A stretch of DNA of 64,000 bases from Mesobacillus jeotgali (GCF_002874535.1 NZ_CP025025.1:3591353-3655352); one strand, 5' to 3'; counted from the first letter of the stretch, positions 26,548 to 35,511 are shown. Notes: generated by a model from the letters alone, not told the origin. Program-made: numbers and translations.

Positions 26548-27410
26548 TGTGCTGTTCCTCCCTTCATGCGTTTTTTGCCAATTAATTTGGATAGGAAAGA
26601 AGGTTTTGCTGGTTCCTTGAACATGGTAATCTCACGCCTGCTTGTGATTCGTTCGGCCATTTTAAAAATAGCTTTGGCTACATCCGTCTTGCCCTGGTTG
26701 ATGACAAACGGAATCCCGATGTTAAGAGATTGAGAGCAAACCTGAAAGTCATTCGGGATGTATACAGGATCTTCATAACCCAAAATACGCGCGGCATCCT
26801 CTGCCTGTATTACACTTTCCATATTCGCCCGGTTAACAACAAGTGTCACTTTATTGCGCAGTTCCAGGATATCGAAGGTCTCAAGCATCAGTTTCGTATT
26901 CTTCAATGCCGTCATTTCAAGATTGGCCATGACCATGATCTGATCCGCCTTTTCAGCGATATGGACTGTGTGATCATTAAGGCCAACCGATGTATCGACG
27001 ACCACATAATCATAATTCAACAGCATCAGGTCGAGAACTTTATCAACTGATTCCTTTGTAACAAGGTCTGCATACTCAGGCCGGTCCGGTGCCGCCATGA
27101 CCTTCACGCCGCTTTCATGCCTGGACATATAGCCAGCCAGGCTATGCTCATCAAGAGTGCTGATTCCTTCAATTACTTCCTTAATGGTAAAAGAAGACTT
27201 CAAGTCCATGGCAAGACCGATATCACCAAATTGAAAATCCCCATCCAATATCGCTACAGTAATATTTTTCTTCACCAAAGCTCCAGCCAGATTGACCGTC
27301 AGGACCGTGCGACCAATCCCGCCTTTTGCACTGCAAACGGCAATAAGCTCGCCACGTTTCATCTTAGCCGGCTTCTTTTCATGTATTTGCAGTTCATCCG
27401 TATTTTCCAT
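26544..27410 (-). CDS. tadZ: Tad pilus localisation ATPase TadZ/CpaE
   Basis: ParA/MinD-like ATPase, 288 aa, with a deviant Walker A KGGIGRT (29-35), DGDFQFGDIGLAMD and VVDTSVGLNDHTV. In Tad systems TadZ marks the pole or site where the pilus machine assembles. The N-terminal receiver-like domain seen in longer CpaE proteins is absent. Overlaps tadA by 4 nt. Confidence 0.87.
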   Translation of the reverse strand: MENTDELQIHEKKPAKMKRGELIAVCSAKGGIGRTVLTVNLAGALVKKNITVAILDGDFQFGDIGLAMDLKSSFTIKEVIEGISTLDEHSLAGYMSRHESGVKVMAAPDRPEYADLVTKESVDKVLDLMLLNYDYVVVDTSVGLNDHTVHIAEKADQIMVMANLEMTALKNTKLMLETFDILELRNKVTLVVNRANMESVIQAEDAARILGYEDPVYIPNDFQVCSQSLNIGIPFVINQGKTDVAKAIFKMAERITSRREITMFKEPAKPSFLSKLIGKKRMKGGTAQ

Positions 27411-27432
27411 GATTGGTCACCCTCCATCTTCT

Positions 27433-28134
27433 TCAATCTTGGTCGCTGTCGCCCGCTGCTTCTTTTTCCGTTATGACTGGCCGCTTATGCAGCATGAAAT
27501 GGATATTCCCTTGTTCTGCAGAATTGACAAGCTTAACAGCATCCTCAGGTGTGAGTTCTACCGTTACCGAGGAATACTCGGCATATGGTTCTTGAGTATC
27601 CTCTGGCAGAACCATTTTTCGCCCTACTGCCAGTACCCTTGCCTTCTGCAAAATGATTCTGGTTTCGATTTTCGCCTCTGGCCCATCAACCTTTTTTGTA
27701 AAAATAATATCAACTTCGTCTTCTGGTTCTATTAAGTTTGAAACTGACTGATTGAAATTTGAACCAACAGAAACTGCCCTGTATCCATCCTGGACTTTCC
27801 TGGAGACATAGATATGTTCAGTAACCTGTGACCCAAGTCGGTGGGACAGCACTGCCTCACCCTGTTCGATATCTGCATTGGCAAGCTTGCCAACTGCATC
27901 TTCCTGATTTTTTATCGCATTGGCATGCAGGGCCTTCTCAGGTACCATCATTACCCCAAGCTTCTGTGCGGTGATTTGTTCATTTTTCAAGATTTTCTCT
28001 TTGGCGACGACAATTTCAACCAGATTGCTGTTCATTGCCTTTTCAGCTTTTACTTGATTCATATATTGAAAGAATAAAAATGTCGTTACTATACCCATTA
28101 CTAATGCGAGGACCAAAACAAGCTTTGACCGCAT
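27433..28134 (-). CDS. cpaB: Tad pilus assembly protein CpaB/RcpC (SAF domain)
   Basis: 233 aa with an N-terminal membrane helix (LVLVLALVMGIVTTFLFF) and an extracellular SAF domain (IVVAKEKILKNEQITAQKLG), then the RcpC/CpaB domain. In Gram-negatives it works with the secretin; a monoderm has no secretin, so here it probably supports the pilus at the wall. 22 nt upstream of tadZ. Confidence 0.85.
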   Translation of the reverse strand: MRSKLVLVLALVMGIVTTFLFFQYMNQVKAEKAMNSNLVEIVVAKEKILKNEQITAQKLGVMMVPEKALHANAIKNQEDAVGKLANADIEQGEAVLSHRLGSQVTEHIYVSRKVQDGYRAVSVGSNFNQSVSNLIEPEDEVDIIFTKKVDGPEAKIETRIILQKARVLAVGRKMVLPEDTQEPYAEYSSVTVELTPEDAVKLVNSAEQGNIHFMLHKRPVITEKEAAGDSDQD

Positions 28135-28144
28135 CTTTGATCAC

Positions 28145-29053
28145 CTACTCCGTTATTCGAATGCTGTATGCGCCCTTAAAGGCGGCTGCTTCACCTTCAA
28201 AACCCGTTCCTGCACGTTTGATGAAAATTCCCTTGATTGAAGTGTCTTTGCTGTCCATAGGGTCAGTGATATAGAAATAAGCGAAACCAGTAATTTTCAC
28301 TTCTTTTACCTGGTTAACATCCGTGCTGTATGGTTTATAGACAGGGACAAGCAGAATCCTAGAACAGTTCCTTGAATTAATATCCCTTGGGAGTTCTGGA
28401 CACGAATTCACTTTTTCCTTGACCACTTCCCTGGTTTTACCGGCAATATTACCTGTTTGTGTGATGACGATATCCCCTACCGAAAGCTCATTTTGATACC
28501 CATGGCGCAGGTTCTCCTCATACGGCCGGGCCCCTGTATCGCCCAGGGCCAGGACTCCGAAATTCCCATATTCTACTCCACCAGTATCCACCTTTAACTG
28601 ATACTCTTTATTGAACTCTAGTGGGATACTGTCATCAATCCCAAGCGGTGCTGCTCCTTCTGCCCGTCCCATCGTCCTTAACTCGGCAGCAGAATGTGCT
28701 TTGACATCGACAGTTTCAAATCCAAGTAGTTTTGAGAATGCCAGATCAACTTTTTTGGACAAGTCGATGCCGACCTTCTTCTCCATCTCTATTGATATAT
28801 TGTCGACAGAAGAGCCATCCTTATGGGCTGCTACGATGCTTCGTACCACCTCTTCAACCTTCACTTCATTGTTTGTCAGCTCCTGTGCCCCAGAAAGGAC
28901 AGCAGCGTTAGCCGTTTTCTGCAGCTCCGCCTTCGTCATATAAACCATCCCGCCGTCGATTGCAAGGCCGGCAATACTAAGGATGACAAACATCGAAAGA
29001 GCTGCCAAAAGGATGGTGTTCCCTGATTCTTCCGATAACCATCTTTTTGCCAT
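28145..29053 (-). CDS. TadG-like pilus assembly protein
   Basis: 302 aa with the TadE/TadG-type N-terminus EESGNTILLAALSMFVILSI, resembling a minor pseudopilin, then DGGMVYMTKAELQKTANAAVLSGAQ, the usual continuation in TadG (Flp_N) proteins. The rest is a large extracellular domain with two Cys (SCPELPRDINSRNC) that could form a disulfide. 11 nt from its upstream neighbour. Confidence 0.82.
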   Translation of the reverse strand: MAKRWLSEESGNTILLAALSMFVILSIAGLAIDGGMVYMTKAELQKTANAAVLSGAQELTNNEVKVEEVVRSIVAAHKDGSSVDNISIEMEKKVGIDLSKKVDLAFSKLLGFETVDVKAHSAAELRTMGRAEGAAPLGIDDSIPLEFNKEYQLKVDTGGVEYGNFGVLALGDTGARPYEENLRHGYQNELSVGDIVITQTGNIAGKTREVVKEKVNSCPELPRDINSRNCSRILLVPVYKPYSTDVNQVKEVKITGFAYFYITDPMDSKDTSIKGIFIKRAGTGFEGEAAAFKGAYSIRITE

Positions 29054-29063
29054 TTAGTCCTCC

Positions 29064-29447
29064 TCACTCAACTCTAATCGTTGACTCCGCCTTTATCGTC
29101 AAGGATGAAGAAAACAGGCTGGATATAAACGGAGTGAAAAATTGATAAGGATATTCCAACTTCACAGTTAAATAGTCACCAGCCACACGTCCCGCATCTC
29201 CTGGAGAGATAGAGATGGCCAGTTTATCAATCTCATTCAGCTGAACATAATCCCTGGCAAAAGCAGTGACTTCGGAGTCACTTTTACCGAGACCTCCCAA
29301 TCTGACAGTTTCCTGGGCCGCCATATGAAGATGGGCATAAGAATACATTATCCTGCCAAAATCCAAAATACCTACCAACAGCAATAAAAGAACCGGCAGT
29401 ACGAGGGCAGTCTCAACGAGTGATTGCCCTCTCTCATCACGCCTCAT
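29064..29447 (-). CDS. tadE: TadE-like minor pseudopilin
   Basis: 127 aa: MRRDERGQSLVETALVLPVL is the classic TadE start, with a type-IV-pilin-like helix and a Gly before the Gln-Ser-Leu-Val-Glu. A short extracellular domain follows. It overlaps the prepilin peptidase gene by 4 nt. Confidence 0.85.
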   Translation of the reverse strand: MRRDERGQSLVETALVLPVLLLLLVGILDFGRIMYSYAHLHMAAQETVRLGGLGKSDSEVTAFARDYVQLNEIDKLAISISPGDAGRVAGDYLTVKLEYPYQFFTPFISSLFSSSLTIKAESTIRVE

Positions 29448-29965
29448 AACACTCCCCCTCCATTCGGAAACACGATGGCAGCCACAGCTCCAATCGCAAT
29501 GGCCACCCCATATGGATAGGTGGTGGTCAGGGATTCCTTATCCAGTCCAAGCGGAACTTTCATGCCGCTGCGCAGTCCGCCCAGGAACATACCAATCTGC
29601 TTTAACCTGTTTAAGGCACCCTTTCTGAAAAACAGAATTAATAACGCCAGAATTCCACCCGCAAGCGCCATATAAACTGCAGCCGTCAATACAAATACGG
29701 CTCCCTTCAAGCCGCCGATCACCGCAAGCAGCTTCACATCTCCAGCACCCATTCCCCCGAGCAAATAAGGGACCAGTAATATAGAGAAACCAACTGCCGT
29801 GCCAAAAAGCGTAAAGCCAAGGCCCGAAATTCCATCAGTGACTGAATTCAAAACGAGACCCGCCAGTAAAAACGGCAATAAAACTTTGTTATATATCTTC
29901 CGTTCTCTCAAATCGGTGATCACACAAATGACTATTAATGCTAACAATAAAAAATCAACTAACAT
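29444..29965 (-). CDS. cpaA: Prepilin peptidase TadV/CpaA (A24 family)
   Basis: 173-aa membrane aspartic protease. Both catalytic aspartates are visible: Asp18 in ITDLRERKIYN and Asp76 in GMGAGDVKLLA (GxGD). It removes the leader from Flp and the TadE/TadG-type pseudopilins; no methylase domain, as usual for this branch. A terminator stands between flp and this gene. Confidence 0.88.
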   Translation of the reverse strand: MLVDFLLLALIVICVITDLRERKIYNKVLLPFLLAGLVLNSVTDGISGLGFTLFGTAVGFSILLVPYLLGGMGAGDVKLLAVIGGLKGAVFVLTAAVYMALAGGILALLILFFRKGALNRLKQIGMFLGGLRSGMKVPLGLDKESLTTTYPYGVAIAIGAVAAIVFPNGGGVL

Positions 29966-29995
29966 TCATCTACCTCATTTCAGTGAGGAGTTTTA

Positions 29996-30028
29996 AAAAA
30001 GCCCCACGTTTTTCAACGCGAGGCTGTT
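29996..30028 (-). terminator. Terminator between flp and cpaA
   Basis: GCCTCGCGTT / AACGTGGGGC (two G-T pairs), then TTTTTT on the minus strand. It probably allows partial readthrough, giving much more pilin than machinery, unless cpaA has a separate promoter in 30029-30143. Confidence 0.7.
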
Positions 30029-30143
30029 TCGGTCTGTACCTCTAACTGGTAAAAATACTGTTTTAACAAGTTCCAATCGCATAGAAGATTAAAAAATGAT
30101 GACAATTTATAGTTATTGTTAATCCAGCAGTATAAATTCGTAA

Positions 30144-30335
30144 TTAAGGAGTATTATTGCCTGTTTCCGCACCGGTAACTGCATTAACTACATTAGTGAA
30201 CATTTCTACGATTTCACCGCGTAGAGTTACAAGCGCACCAACAACCGCTACCGCAATAACTCCAAGTACCAAACCGTACTCAGTCATACCTTGTCCTTGT
30301 TCTTCTGTGAATAATGCTTTCATTTTTGCTTTCAT
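30144..30335 (-). CDS. flp: Flp-type major pilin
   Basis: 63-aa prepilin. Leader MKAKMKALFTEEQG, cleavage expected after Gly14, then QGMTEYGLVLGVIAVAVVGA with Glu and Tyr at +5 and +6 as in Flp pilins. The short tail (TGAETGNNTP) would face outward. Processed by CpaA and polymerised by TadA/B/C. AAGGGG lies 11 nt before the ATG. Confidence 0.9.
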   Translation of the reverse strand: MKAKMKALFTEEQGQGMTEYGLVLGVIAVAVVGALVTLRGEIVEMFTNVVNAVTGAETGNNTP

Positions 30336-30351
30336 GTTTTAAAACCCCTTT

Positions 30352-30696
30352 TCATTTTATTAGTTTGATAGAATGACCGACTTTCGTTCCGGTATTCCGG
30401 ATCGTGCCTTCTGGAAGCTCGAACACAGAATACGCACCTTTGCAGCGCTTTCCCATTTTCGCAGGCTCTAGTTGTTCGTCCGCGCCTACAATTTCAAAGT
30501 TCTCGCTGATGTAAAGAACATCGATGGAATAGTTCATAAAAAAGGTATGGATGGACCGGCAGGGCTGTATGTAGAGACCGTGACCTTCTGGCAAGCTGTC
30601 TGTCAGCATCAACCCTTTGAATCTGCTGAAGAAGGTATCTGCTATTTTTACATCCGCTGCCAATTCTTTGCCGTTCGATTGATTCACAAGTCTCAT
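30352..30696 (-). CDS. DUF192 family protein heading the Tad operon
   Basis: 114 aa with the DUF192 pattern: ADTFFSRFKGLMLTD, GLYIQPCRSIHTFFMNYSIDVLYI and VFELPEGTIRNTGTKVGHSI. The open frame reaches 30765, but that part lies in the riboswitch terminator; GGAGGTG stands about 9 nt before the ATG at 30696, so that start is chosen. Function of DUF192 is not settled. Its place directly before flp suggests a part in pilus biogenesis. Confidence 0.8.
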   Translation of the reverse strand: MRLVNQSNGKELAADVKIADTFFSRFKGLMLTDSLPEGHGLYIQPCRSIHTFFMNYSIDVLYISENFEIVGADEQLEPAKMGKRCKGAYSVFELPEGTIRNTGTKVGHSIKLIK

Positions 30697-30719
30697 TTCG
30701 CTTTTCACCTCCAACTGTA

Positions 30720-30754
30720 CAAAAATAACCCCGCCTTTACCGAAAGGGGGGTTA
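30720..30754 (-). terminator. Terminator of the c-di-GMP riboswitch
   Basis: On the minus strand AACCCCCCTTT / AAAGGCGGGGTT with loop CGGT is followed by ATTTTTG. It lies about 35 nt after the aptamer and before the DUF192 ribosome site, so it is the probable expression platform. Confidence 0.75.
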
Positions 30755-30785
30755 ACTGAATACATAATTCATGTACTTCACCCTG

Positions 30786-30873
30786 ATCTTTCGGTAGCTG
30801 GCTGGCTTAGCAATGAATTGCCGTAGCCCCTTTAGCTTTGCGTCGCTGGTTTTCACCAGGTTTGCCTTTATCG
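30786..30873 (-). promoter_or_regulatory. Cyclic di-GMP-I (GEMM) riboswitch aptamer
   Basis: The minus strand carries the conserved GEMM-I core: GGCAAACC, a GAAA tetraloop, GCGACGCAAAGC, a GGGGCTACGG segment, and GCCAGCCAGCTACCG at the 3' side. This class binds cyclic di-GMP. The downstream terminator indicates control of transcription of the DUF192-flp-Tad operon. Whether ligand turns it on or off cannot be read by eye. Confidence 0.88.
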
Positions 30874-31291
30874 AGAAACAGTGTATATCCGACTGATCTC
30901 TTATCCACATCATAATTTGAAACACTCTTCAACAAAATCCATCAAAAATCCTGATTTTTCTAAAAATTCTACCAGGTCTTGTTGCTCAGGAAAAATAAAC
31001 TACCTTACCGATATATAGTGCTTAAATCACTATTCAGGAGGTTAATCATTTTTACATGTTATTAACTAATGTGAACATAGCATTTTTTCTAGATAATTCG
31101 ATACTCTCTACTCAACTCTTAATAGGTATAAATCTTTATTTTTTATGAATTTTTTCGGCTTGGATAGGCCATAAACCACGTAAATACTAAAAGTAGATAC
31201 AGAATTCATAATAAATTTGCATTTTTTCCAAAAAAACGTCATGCTAAAAAGGGAAATGACAACAAAGTAATAGAGCGAGCAGGTGAAAAAA

Positions 31292-31675
31292 ATGATTGAA
31301 ATAAAAACTTCTGAAATTAGCGATGGAGAATTCAACAGAGGGGTCTTCGCAACTCGTGATATCGCAAAAGGCGAACTGATCCATGAGGCTCCCGTTCTTT
31401 CTTATCCGAACGACCAGCATGTCCACATCGAAAAGACGGCGCTAGCTGACTATGCCTTTGAATATGGCATTAACCATTCTGCAATCCTCCTTGGATATGG
31501 AATGTTATTCAACCACTCATATGAGCCTAACGCAACGTACGATATCAATTTCGACAATCACACATTTGATTTCTATGCCTATCGTGACATCAGCGCTGGG
31601 GAAGAGATTGTCATTAATTATAATGGGGAAGTGGATAATAACGATCCACTCTGGTTCAACAAAGAAGAGGAATAA
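31292..31675 (+). CDS. SET domain protein
   Basis: 127 aa, almost only a SET domain: NRGVFATRDIAKGELIHEAP at the start, the pseudoknot motif GMLFNHSYEPNA, and AGEEIVINYNG. SET enzymes methylate lysine with S-adenosylmethionine; bacterial targets are mostly unknown. AGGTG lies 7 nt before the ATG at 31292; a GTG three codons upstream is possible. Single-gene unit with its own terminator. Confidence 0.85.
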   Translation: MIEIKTSEISDGEFNRGVFATRDIAKGELIHEAPVLSYPNDQHVHIEKTALADYAFEYGINHSAILLGYGMLFNHSYEPNATYDINFDNHTFDFYAYRDISAGEEIVINYNGEVDNNDPLWFNKEEE

Positions 31676-31742
31676 CAAGAAAACGGCTTCCCATCCCGGA
31701 TAAACCATTCTGTTTTAGGGTGCATATCATTTAAATGACAAT

Positions 31743-31787
31743 AAAAATGGCGTGTAAACTGACATCAGTTTTGACACGCCATTTTTC
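31743..31787 (+). terminator. Terminator of the SET gene
   Basis: AAAAATGGCGTGT / ACACGCCATTTTT, followed by T residues. Confidence 0.75.
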
Positions 31788-31896
31788 TAATTTAATGTAT
31801 TTTCGTTCCAAAATATAATGGTTCTTATTCAACAAAGCACCCGTTTATTCCACACCATAAAAGAACGGACCCTAGTGAAGGAATCATCATGGGCTC

Positions 31897-32090
31897 ATAA
31901 ATAAGCGGAGAAACTTCCCTTATTTATAAAATGGCACGGAAAACAGCTTAAATAGACGGAAGATTTCCGCCTATTTACTTGAAAAACATAAAAAATTGGC
32001 ATTCGCACTTGCTTAACCGGAAAACCTCCGCTTATTTACCCCTTACCGAGCTATACCATACAGTTTAACCGGATATTCTCCGCTTATTTC
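31897..32090. repeat. Four-unit hairpin repeat (AATARxCGGA / TCCGCxTATT)
   Basis: CGGA cores at 31906, 31957, 32018 and 32070 (spacing 51, 61, 52) each face TCCG or TCCC about 10 nt later, flanked by AAATA and TATTT. The second unit is a near-perfect hairpin, AATAGACGGA / TTCCGCCTATT. The array lies between convergent genes. The rest of 31788-32394 shows no gene. Confidence 0.7.
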
Positions 32091-32394
32091 TAGGATTGTT
32101 TGTTACTCAATTAAGTTTAAGTCTTCCCTTGTTTTAGAAAAAATCAATCTTCAGCTAACTGCTCCGTTCGTTGAAGAAAAAAAAGTGAAATTCCATGTTC
32201 ATCGTTATACTGGCTATACATGAATGTAATGTTGGTAGAATGCAAGCCTTAAATTGACTTCCGAACTGGCCATAAAAATTGACAGTGTAAATGACCGTCA
32301 TTATTCTTGTACAACAAACATTGTCAATGGCATTTAAAATAATTTTGCAGGTGTTAATTTGTAATGAACTGGCTTATAAATGCTGGCACAATAG

Positions 32395-32427
32395 GAAAAA
32401 TGGCGTGGTCAATTTCCACGCCATTTA
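32395..32427 (-). terminator. Terminator of the PAS kinase gene
   Basis: AAAAATGGCGTGG / CCACGCCATTT lies after the kinase stop and gives a T-run on the minus strand. Confidence 0.7.
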
Positions 32428-32504
32428 CTGTGCCATTTTCGCCATATGCACCTCAAAACGGAACGGTTTACATCCAGGAAGCCGCTTTTTTATGGTTCTC
32501 TGTC

Positions 32505-33968
32505 CTATGTCTCTAAACAATCCAGTTCAACAATCACCGTGGTCCCTTGGCCTTTTTCACTGACAATCTTCATTGTGCCATTATGCTCCTGGATGATTTT
32601 ATTGCTGACGGTCAATCCAAGCCCGATTCCTTTATCTTTTGTGGTATAAAAAGGTGTTCCAAGGTATCGCAGCCGGTCCGATTCGATGCCTGCCCCCTCG
32701 TCGACAATGCTTACCAGTACTTTACCCGGTTCATTAATCTGAAGGTCGATATAGATATTTCCGCCTTCTGCCATCGATTCAATCGCATTTTTTAAGAAGT
32801 TCAGGAATACTTGCTTTAGCTGGTGCGAATTGCATGACAGCTCGCAATTTTTTTCTGGATAATTAGTGATGATTTGGACATTATGCATTAGCGCTTGCGG
32901 ATGAATGATGTTAATTGTACTGTCCAGTATTGACTTCAGATCTTCTTTTACATACTGCACCGCCTGAGGCTTTGCCAGTGACATGAACTCATTGACAATC
33001 GTATCGATCCTGTCGAGTTCATTCATGATGATGGCAAGGTAATCCGCTTGCTTCTTCTTATCGAGGCATGTCTGCAATAACTTCGAGAATCCCTTCAAAG
33101 AAGTCAGCGGGTTGCGTATTTCATGGGCCACTCCTGCTGCCAGCTGGCCGGTGACAGAAAGCCTGTCAAGATTCCGGATGGTAGCATCCTGCTTGACCCG
33201 GTCCGTAATATTTCTGCCGACACTGACAAAGGACTCTATCTCTTTTTTCTCATTGTAGATCGGAGAAATATTATACTCGGTGTAAACCGAATTTTGATTG
33301 CAAGTCGTAAACTTCTTCCGTAAAATCTGCGGCTCGCCTGTTTCGATAATCTCAGCCAGTTTTTTATCAAGAATTGCATCTTCCTCAGCAGACAAAAATT
33401 CACTCAGGCTTCTGCCTACAATCTGTTCCGGCTTCAGACTGATTACTTTTTCATGTGAAGGTGAAGCGTACACAATCACCTTGTTCTTATTAATCACCTT
33501 GATCATGTCAGTCGTATTTTCCGTGATTAGTTCATACAATTCCCTGGTTCGATTTAGTTCACGCTCCATGCTCACTATTTTGGTGATATCACGGTATATC
33601 GCTATGATCGCTATGATTTTCCCGTGCTTATTTCGGAAAGGAGAATATGAGACTGCAATATCCAGCATTGACCCATCTTTATGGAATCGTTTCGTTATCA
33701 TATTGGTAAATGCTTTTCCATTCTGGACTTCAGTAATGATTCCCGGGACGAAATCGGGATTTGAAAACTCATAAAAAGTTCTCCCAATCAAGTCTTCTTC
33801 TGTATAGCCGAAAATTTCCGTGTACTTATGGTTGATCCTTAAAAAACGATTCTCCATATCGACAATAGCAAATCCGTCAGCCGTGCAATCCAGAAATAAA
33901 CTCAGCAGTTCATCAGGATTATAGATCGTTTCATCATCTGTCCCAAATATAGGGAAACTACTTCGCAT
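32505..33968 (-). CDS. PAS-domain sensor histidine kinase (sporulation-kinase type)
   Basis: 487-aa soluble kinase without membrane helices. Three PAS domains (about 20-130, 145-255 with a linked C-terminal part to 270), then HisKA with VAHEIRNPLTSLKGF and HATPase with NAIESMAEGG, DEGAGI and GIGLGLTVSNKI. The layout and lack of a partner regulator fit the KinA/KinE group that feeds the Spo0 phosphorelay. The signal is unknown. GGAGAG precedes the ATG. Confidence 0.85.
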   Translation of the reverse strand: MRSSFPIFGTDDETIYNPDELLSLFLDCTADGFAIVDMENRFLRINHKYTEIFGYTEEDLIGRTFYEFSNPDFVPGIITEVQNGKAFTNMITKRFHKDGSMLDIAVSYSPFRNKHGKIIAIIAIYRDITKIVSMERELNRTRELYELITENTTDMIKVINKNKVIVYASPSHEKVISLKPEQIVGRSLSEFLSAEEDAILDKKLAEIIETGEPQILRKKFTTCNQNSVYTEYNISPIYNEKKEIESFVSVGRNITDRVKQDATIRNLDRLSVTGQLAAGVAHEIRNPLTSLKGFSKLLQTCLDKKKQADYLAIIMNELDRIDTIVNEFMSLAKPQAVQYVKEDLKSILDSTINIIHPQALMHNVQIITNYPEKNCELSCNSHQLKQVFLNFLKNAIESMAEGGNIYIDLQINEPGKVLVSIVDEGAGIESDRLRYLGTPFYTTKDKGIGLGLTVSNKIIQEHNGTMKIVSEKGQGTTVIVELDCLET

Positions 33969-34059
33969 AGAGATCTCTCCAAACTTTTTAACCTTATAGT
34001 TCTATTTTACAGAAGATTATGATATTAAAAAAGAAGTATTTGGTTATCTCTCTAGTAAA

Positions 34060-34093
34060 AGTAAAAAACCGCTATCTTTTGAAAGATAGCGGC
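34060..34093 (-). terminator. hemY terminator
   Basis: CCGCTATCTTT / AAAGATAGCGG with a T-run on the minus strand. Confidence 0.75.
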
Positions 34094-34098
34094 AAGAA

Positions 34099-35511
34099 TT
34101 ATTCTATAGTAAGATGGCTGATTACTTTCTCCACCGCTGCTTCGGCCTGGTCGATACAGCCCGGTATGCCAACACCTTCGAATGATCCTCCGGCAAGGAA
34201 TACACCAGGGAGCTTCTCGTCGAGCTGTTTTTTAACATTGGCAATCTTTTCAAGGTGCCCCACCGTATATTGCGGCATCGCTTTTCTCCATCTCGTTACA
34301 ACACGGAAGATTGGCCTTTCAGTGATATTCATCGTCTTGTTCAAGTCTTTTAACACCAGTTCGACAATTTCTTCATCGGACAGATCGACTGCTTCCTGGT
34401 CATCCGGTTTGCCGACATAGCAGCGAAGCAATGCCATATTTTCAGGAGATGTGCCTGGCCATTTCTTGTGTGTCCAGGTACATGCGGTGATTCGGAAATC
34501 GCTATTTCTCGATACCAGGAAGCCTGTTCCGTCGATATCTTTTTCAATCGCCGATTTCGGGAATGCCATCGCGACATTTGCCACGGAATTGGATGGCATA
34601 TCTTTGAATTGATCCATGAGTGCATACTCCGAAAGCATGCGCTGCGCATGGAAATGGTCAGTCGTGATGACAACACTGTCCGCTGATTCAACTTCTCCAG
34701 TTTCAAAGTGAACTTGATAGGTACTGCCTGTTTTCTCTACCTTTTTTACAGCACTCTCCTTGAAGACCGTTCCGTCTTCCAATCGGCTTTCAACCTGGTG
34801 GACTAGCTCCTCAAGACCCGTAGACAACGAGATGAACATTCCTTTTTTAGAACCAGGCTTTTTAGCTGTTTTTGGCAGCTTTGGCATCGACTTATTCAAT
34901 CCAATCACAAGGCTCCGATGCTTTTGTTCTATTTCATAGAAGTTCGGGAACAACGCCATCAAGCTGAGTTCATCAATATCGCCCGCATAGATACCTGACA
35001 ATAGTGGATCAATCAGGTTGTCGACCACCTCGTCGCCAAGACGATGTCGGAAAAAAGCTCCAAGCGACTGGTCTGCTTTCGGCTCGCCTTTCGGTAAAAT
35101 AAAATCCCCCGCCGCACGCAATTTCCCCAGCGGTGAAAATAATCCCGATAACGCAAATGGAGTCACCTTTGTTGGGATGCCCATGAAAGAGCCCTCAGGC
35201 ATTGTGTGAAGCTTGCCTCTCGCGTAAATATAAGATTTCCCGGCAGTATTGGATATGATTTTATCTTTAAGGCCAACTTCTTCTATCAATCTGATAGCAC
35301 TCTTTTTTCTCGCTATGATTGAATCCGGTCCTCTTTCAATGACGAACCCGTCCCGCTTATCAGTGCTGATGACACCGCCAAGACGATCGCTTGCCTCAAC
35401 CAATTTCACTTTGATGGGAAATTGCTTCTCCCTTGCTTCCTTTTGGAGATAATATGCTGTTGCGAGTCCAGTAATCCCGCCGCCAACAACAATGACCTTC
35501 TTTTCATCCAT
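34099..35511 (-). CDS. hemY: Coproporphyrinogen III oxidase (HemY/CgoX)
   Basis: FAD enzyme of heme synthesis, 470 aa: N-terminal dinucleotide fold VVGGGITGLATAYYLQ, family segments DRLGGVISTDKRDGFVIERGPDS and LIDPLLSGIYAGDIDELS, and a C-terminal FAD motif LAGGSFEGVGIPGCIDQAEAA. In Firmicutes this protein oxidises coproporphyrinogen. A GTG three codons upstream is possible; the ATG at 35511 has AGGTGA 5-6 nt before it. Not next to hemEH, its usual partners. Confidence 0.92.
   Translation of the reverse strand: MDEKKVIVVGGGITGLATAYYLQKEAREKQFPIKVKLVEASDRLGGVISTDKRDGFVIERGPDSIIARKKSAIRLIEEVGLKDKIISNTAGKSYIYARGKLHTMPEGSFMGIPTKVTPFALSGLFSPLGKLRAAGDFILPKGEPKADQSLGAFFRHRLGDEVVDNLIDPLLSGIYAGDIDELSLMALFPNFYEIEQKHRSLVIGLNKSMPKLPKTAKKPGSKKGMFISLSTGLEELVHQVESRLEDGTVFKESAVKKVEKTGSTYQVHFETGEVESADSVVITTDHFHAQRMLSEYALMDQFKDMPSNSVANVAMAFPKSAIEKDIDGTGFLVSRNSDFRITACTWTHKKWPGTSPENMALLRCYVGKPDDQEAVDLSDEEIVELVLKDLNKTMNITERPIFRVVTRWRKAMPQYTVGHLEKIANVKKQLDEKLPGVFLAGGSFEGVGIPGCIDQAEAAVEKVISHLTIE

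Noticed and set aside
30697-30765. N-terminal extension of the DUF192 protein
   Set aside because: Its codons lie in the riboswitch terminator hairpin; a strong ribosome site precedes the ATG at 30696.
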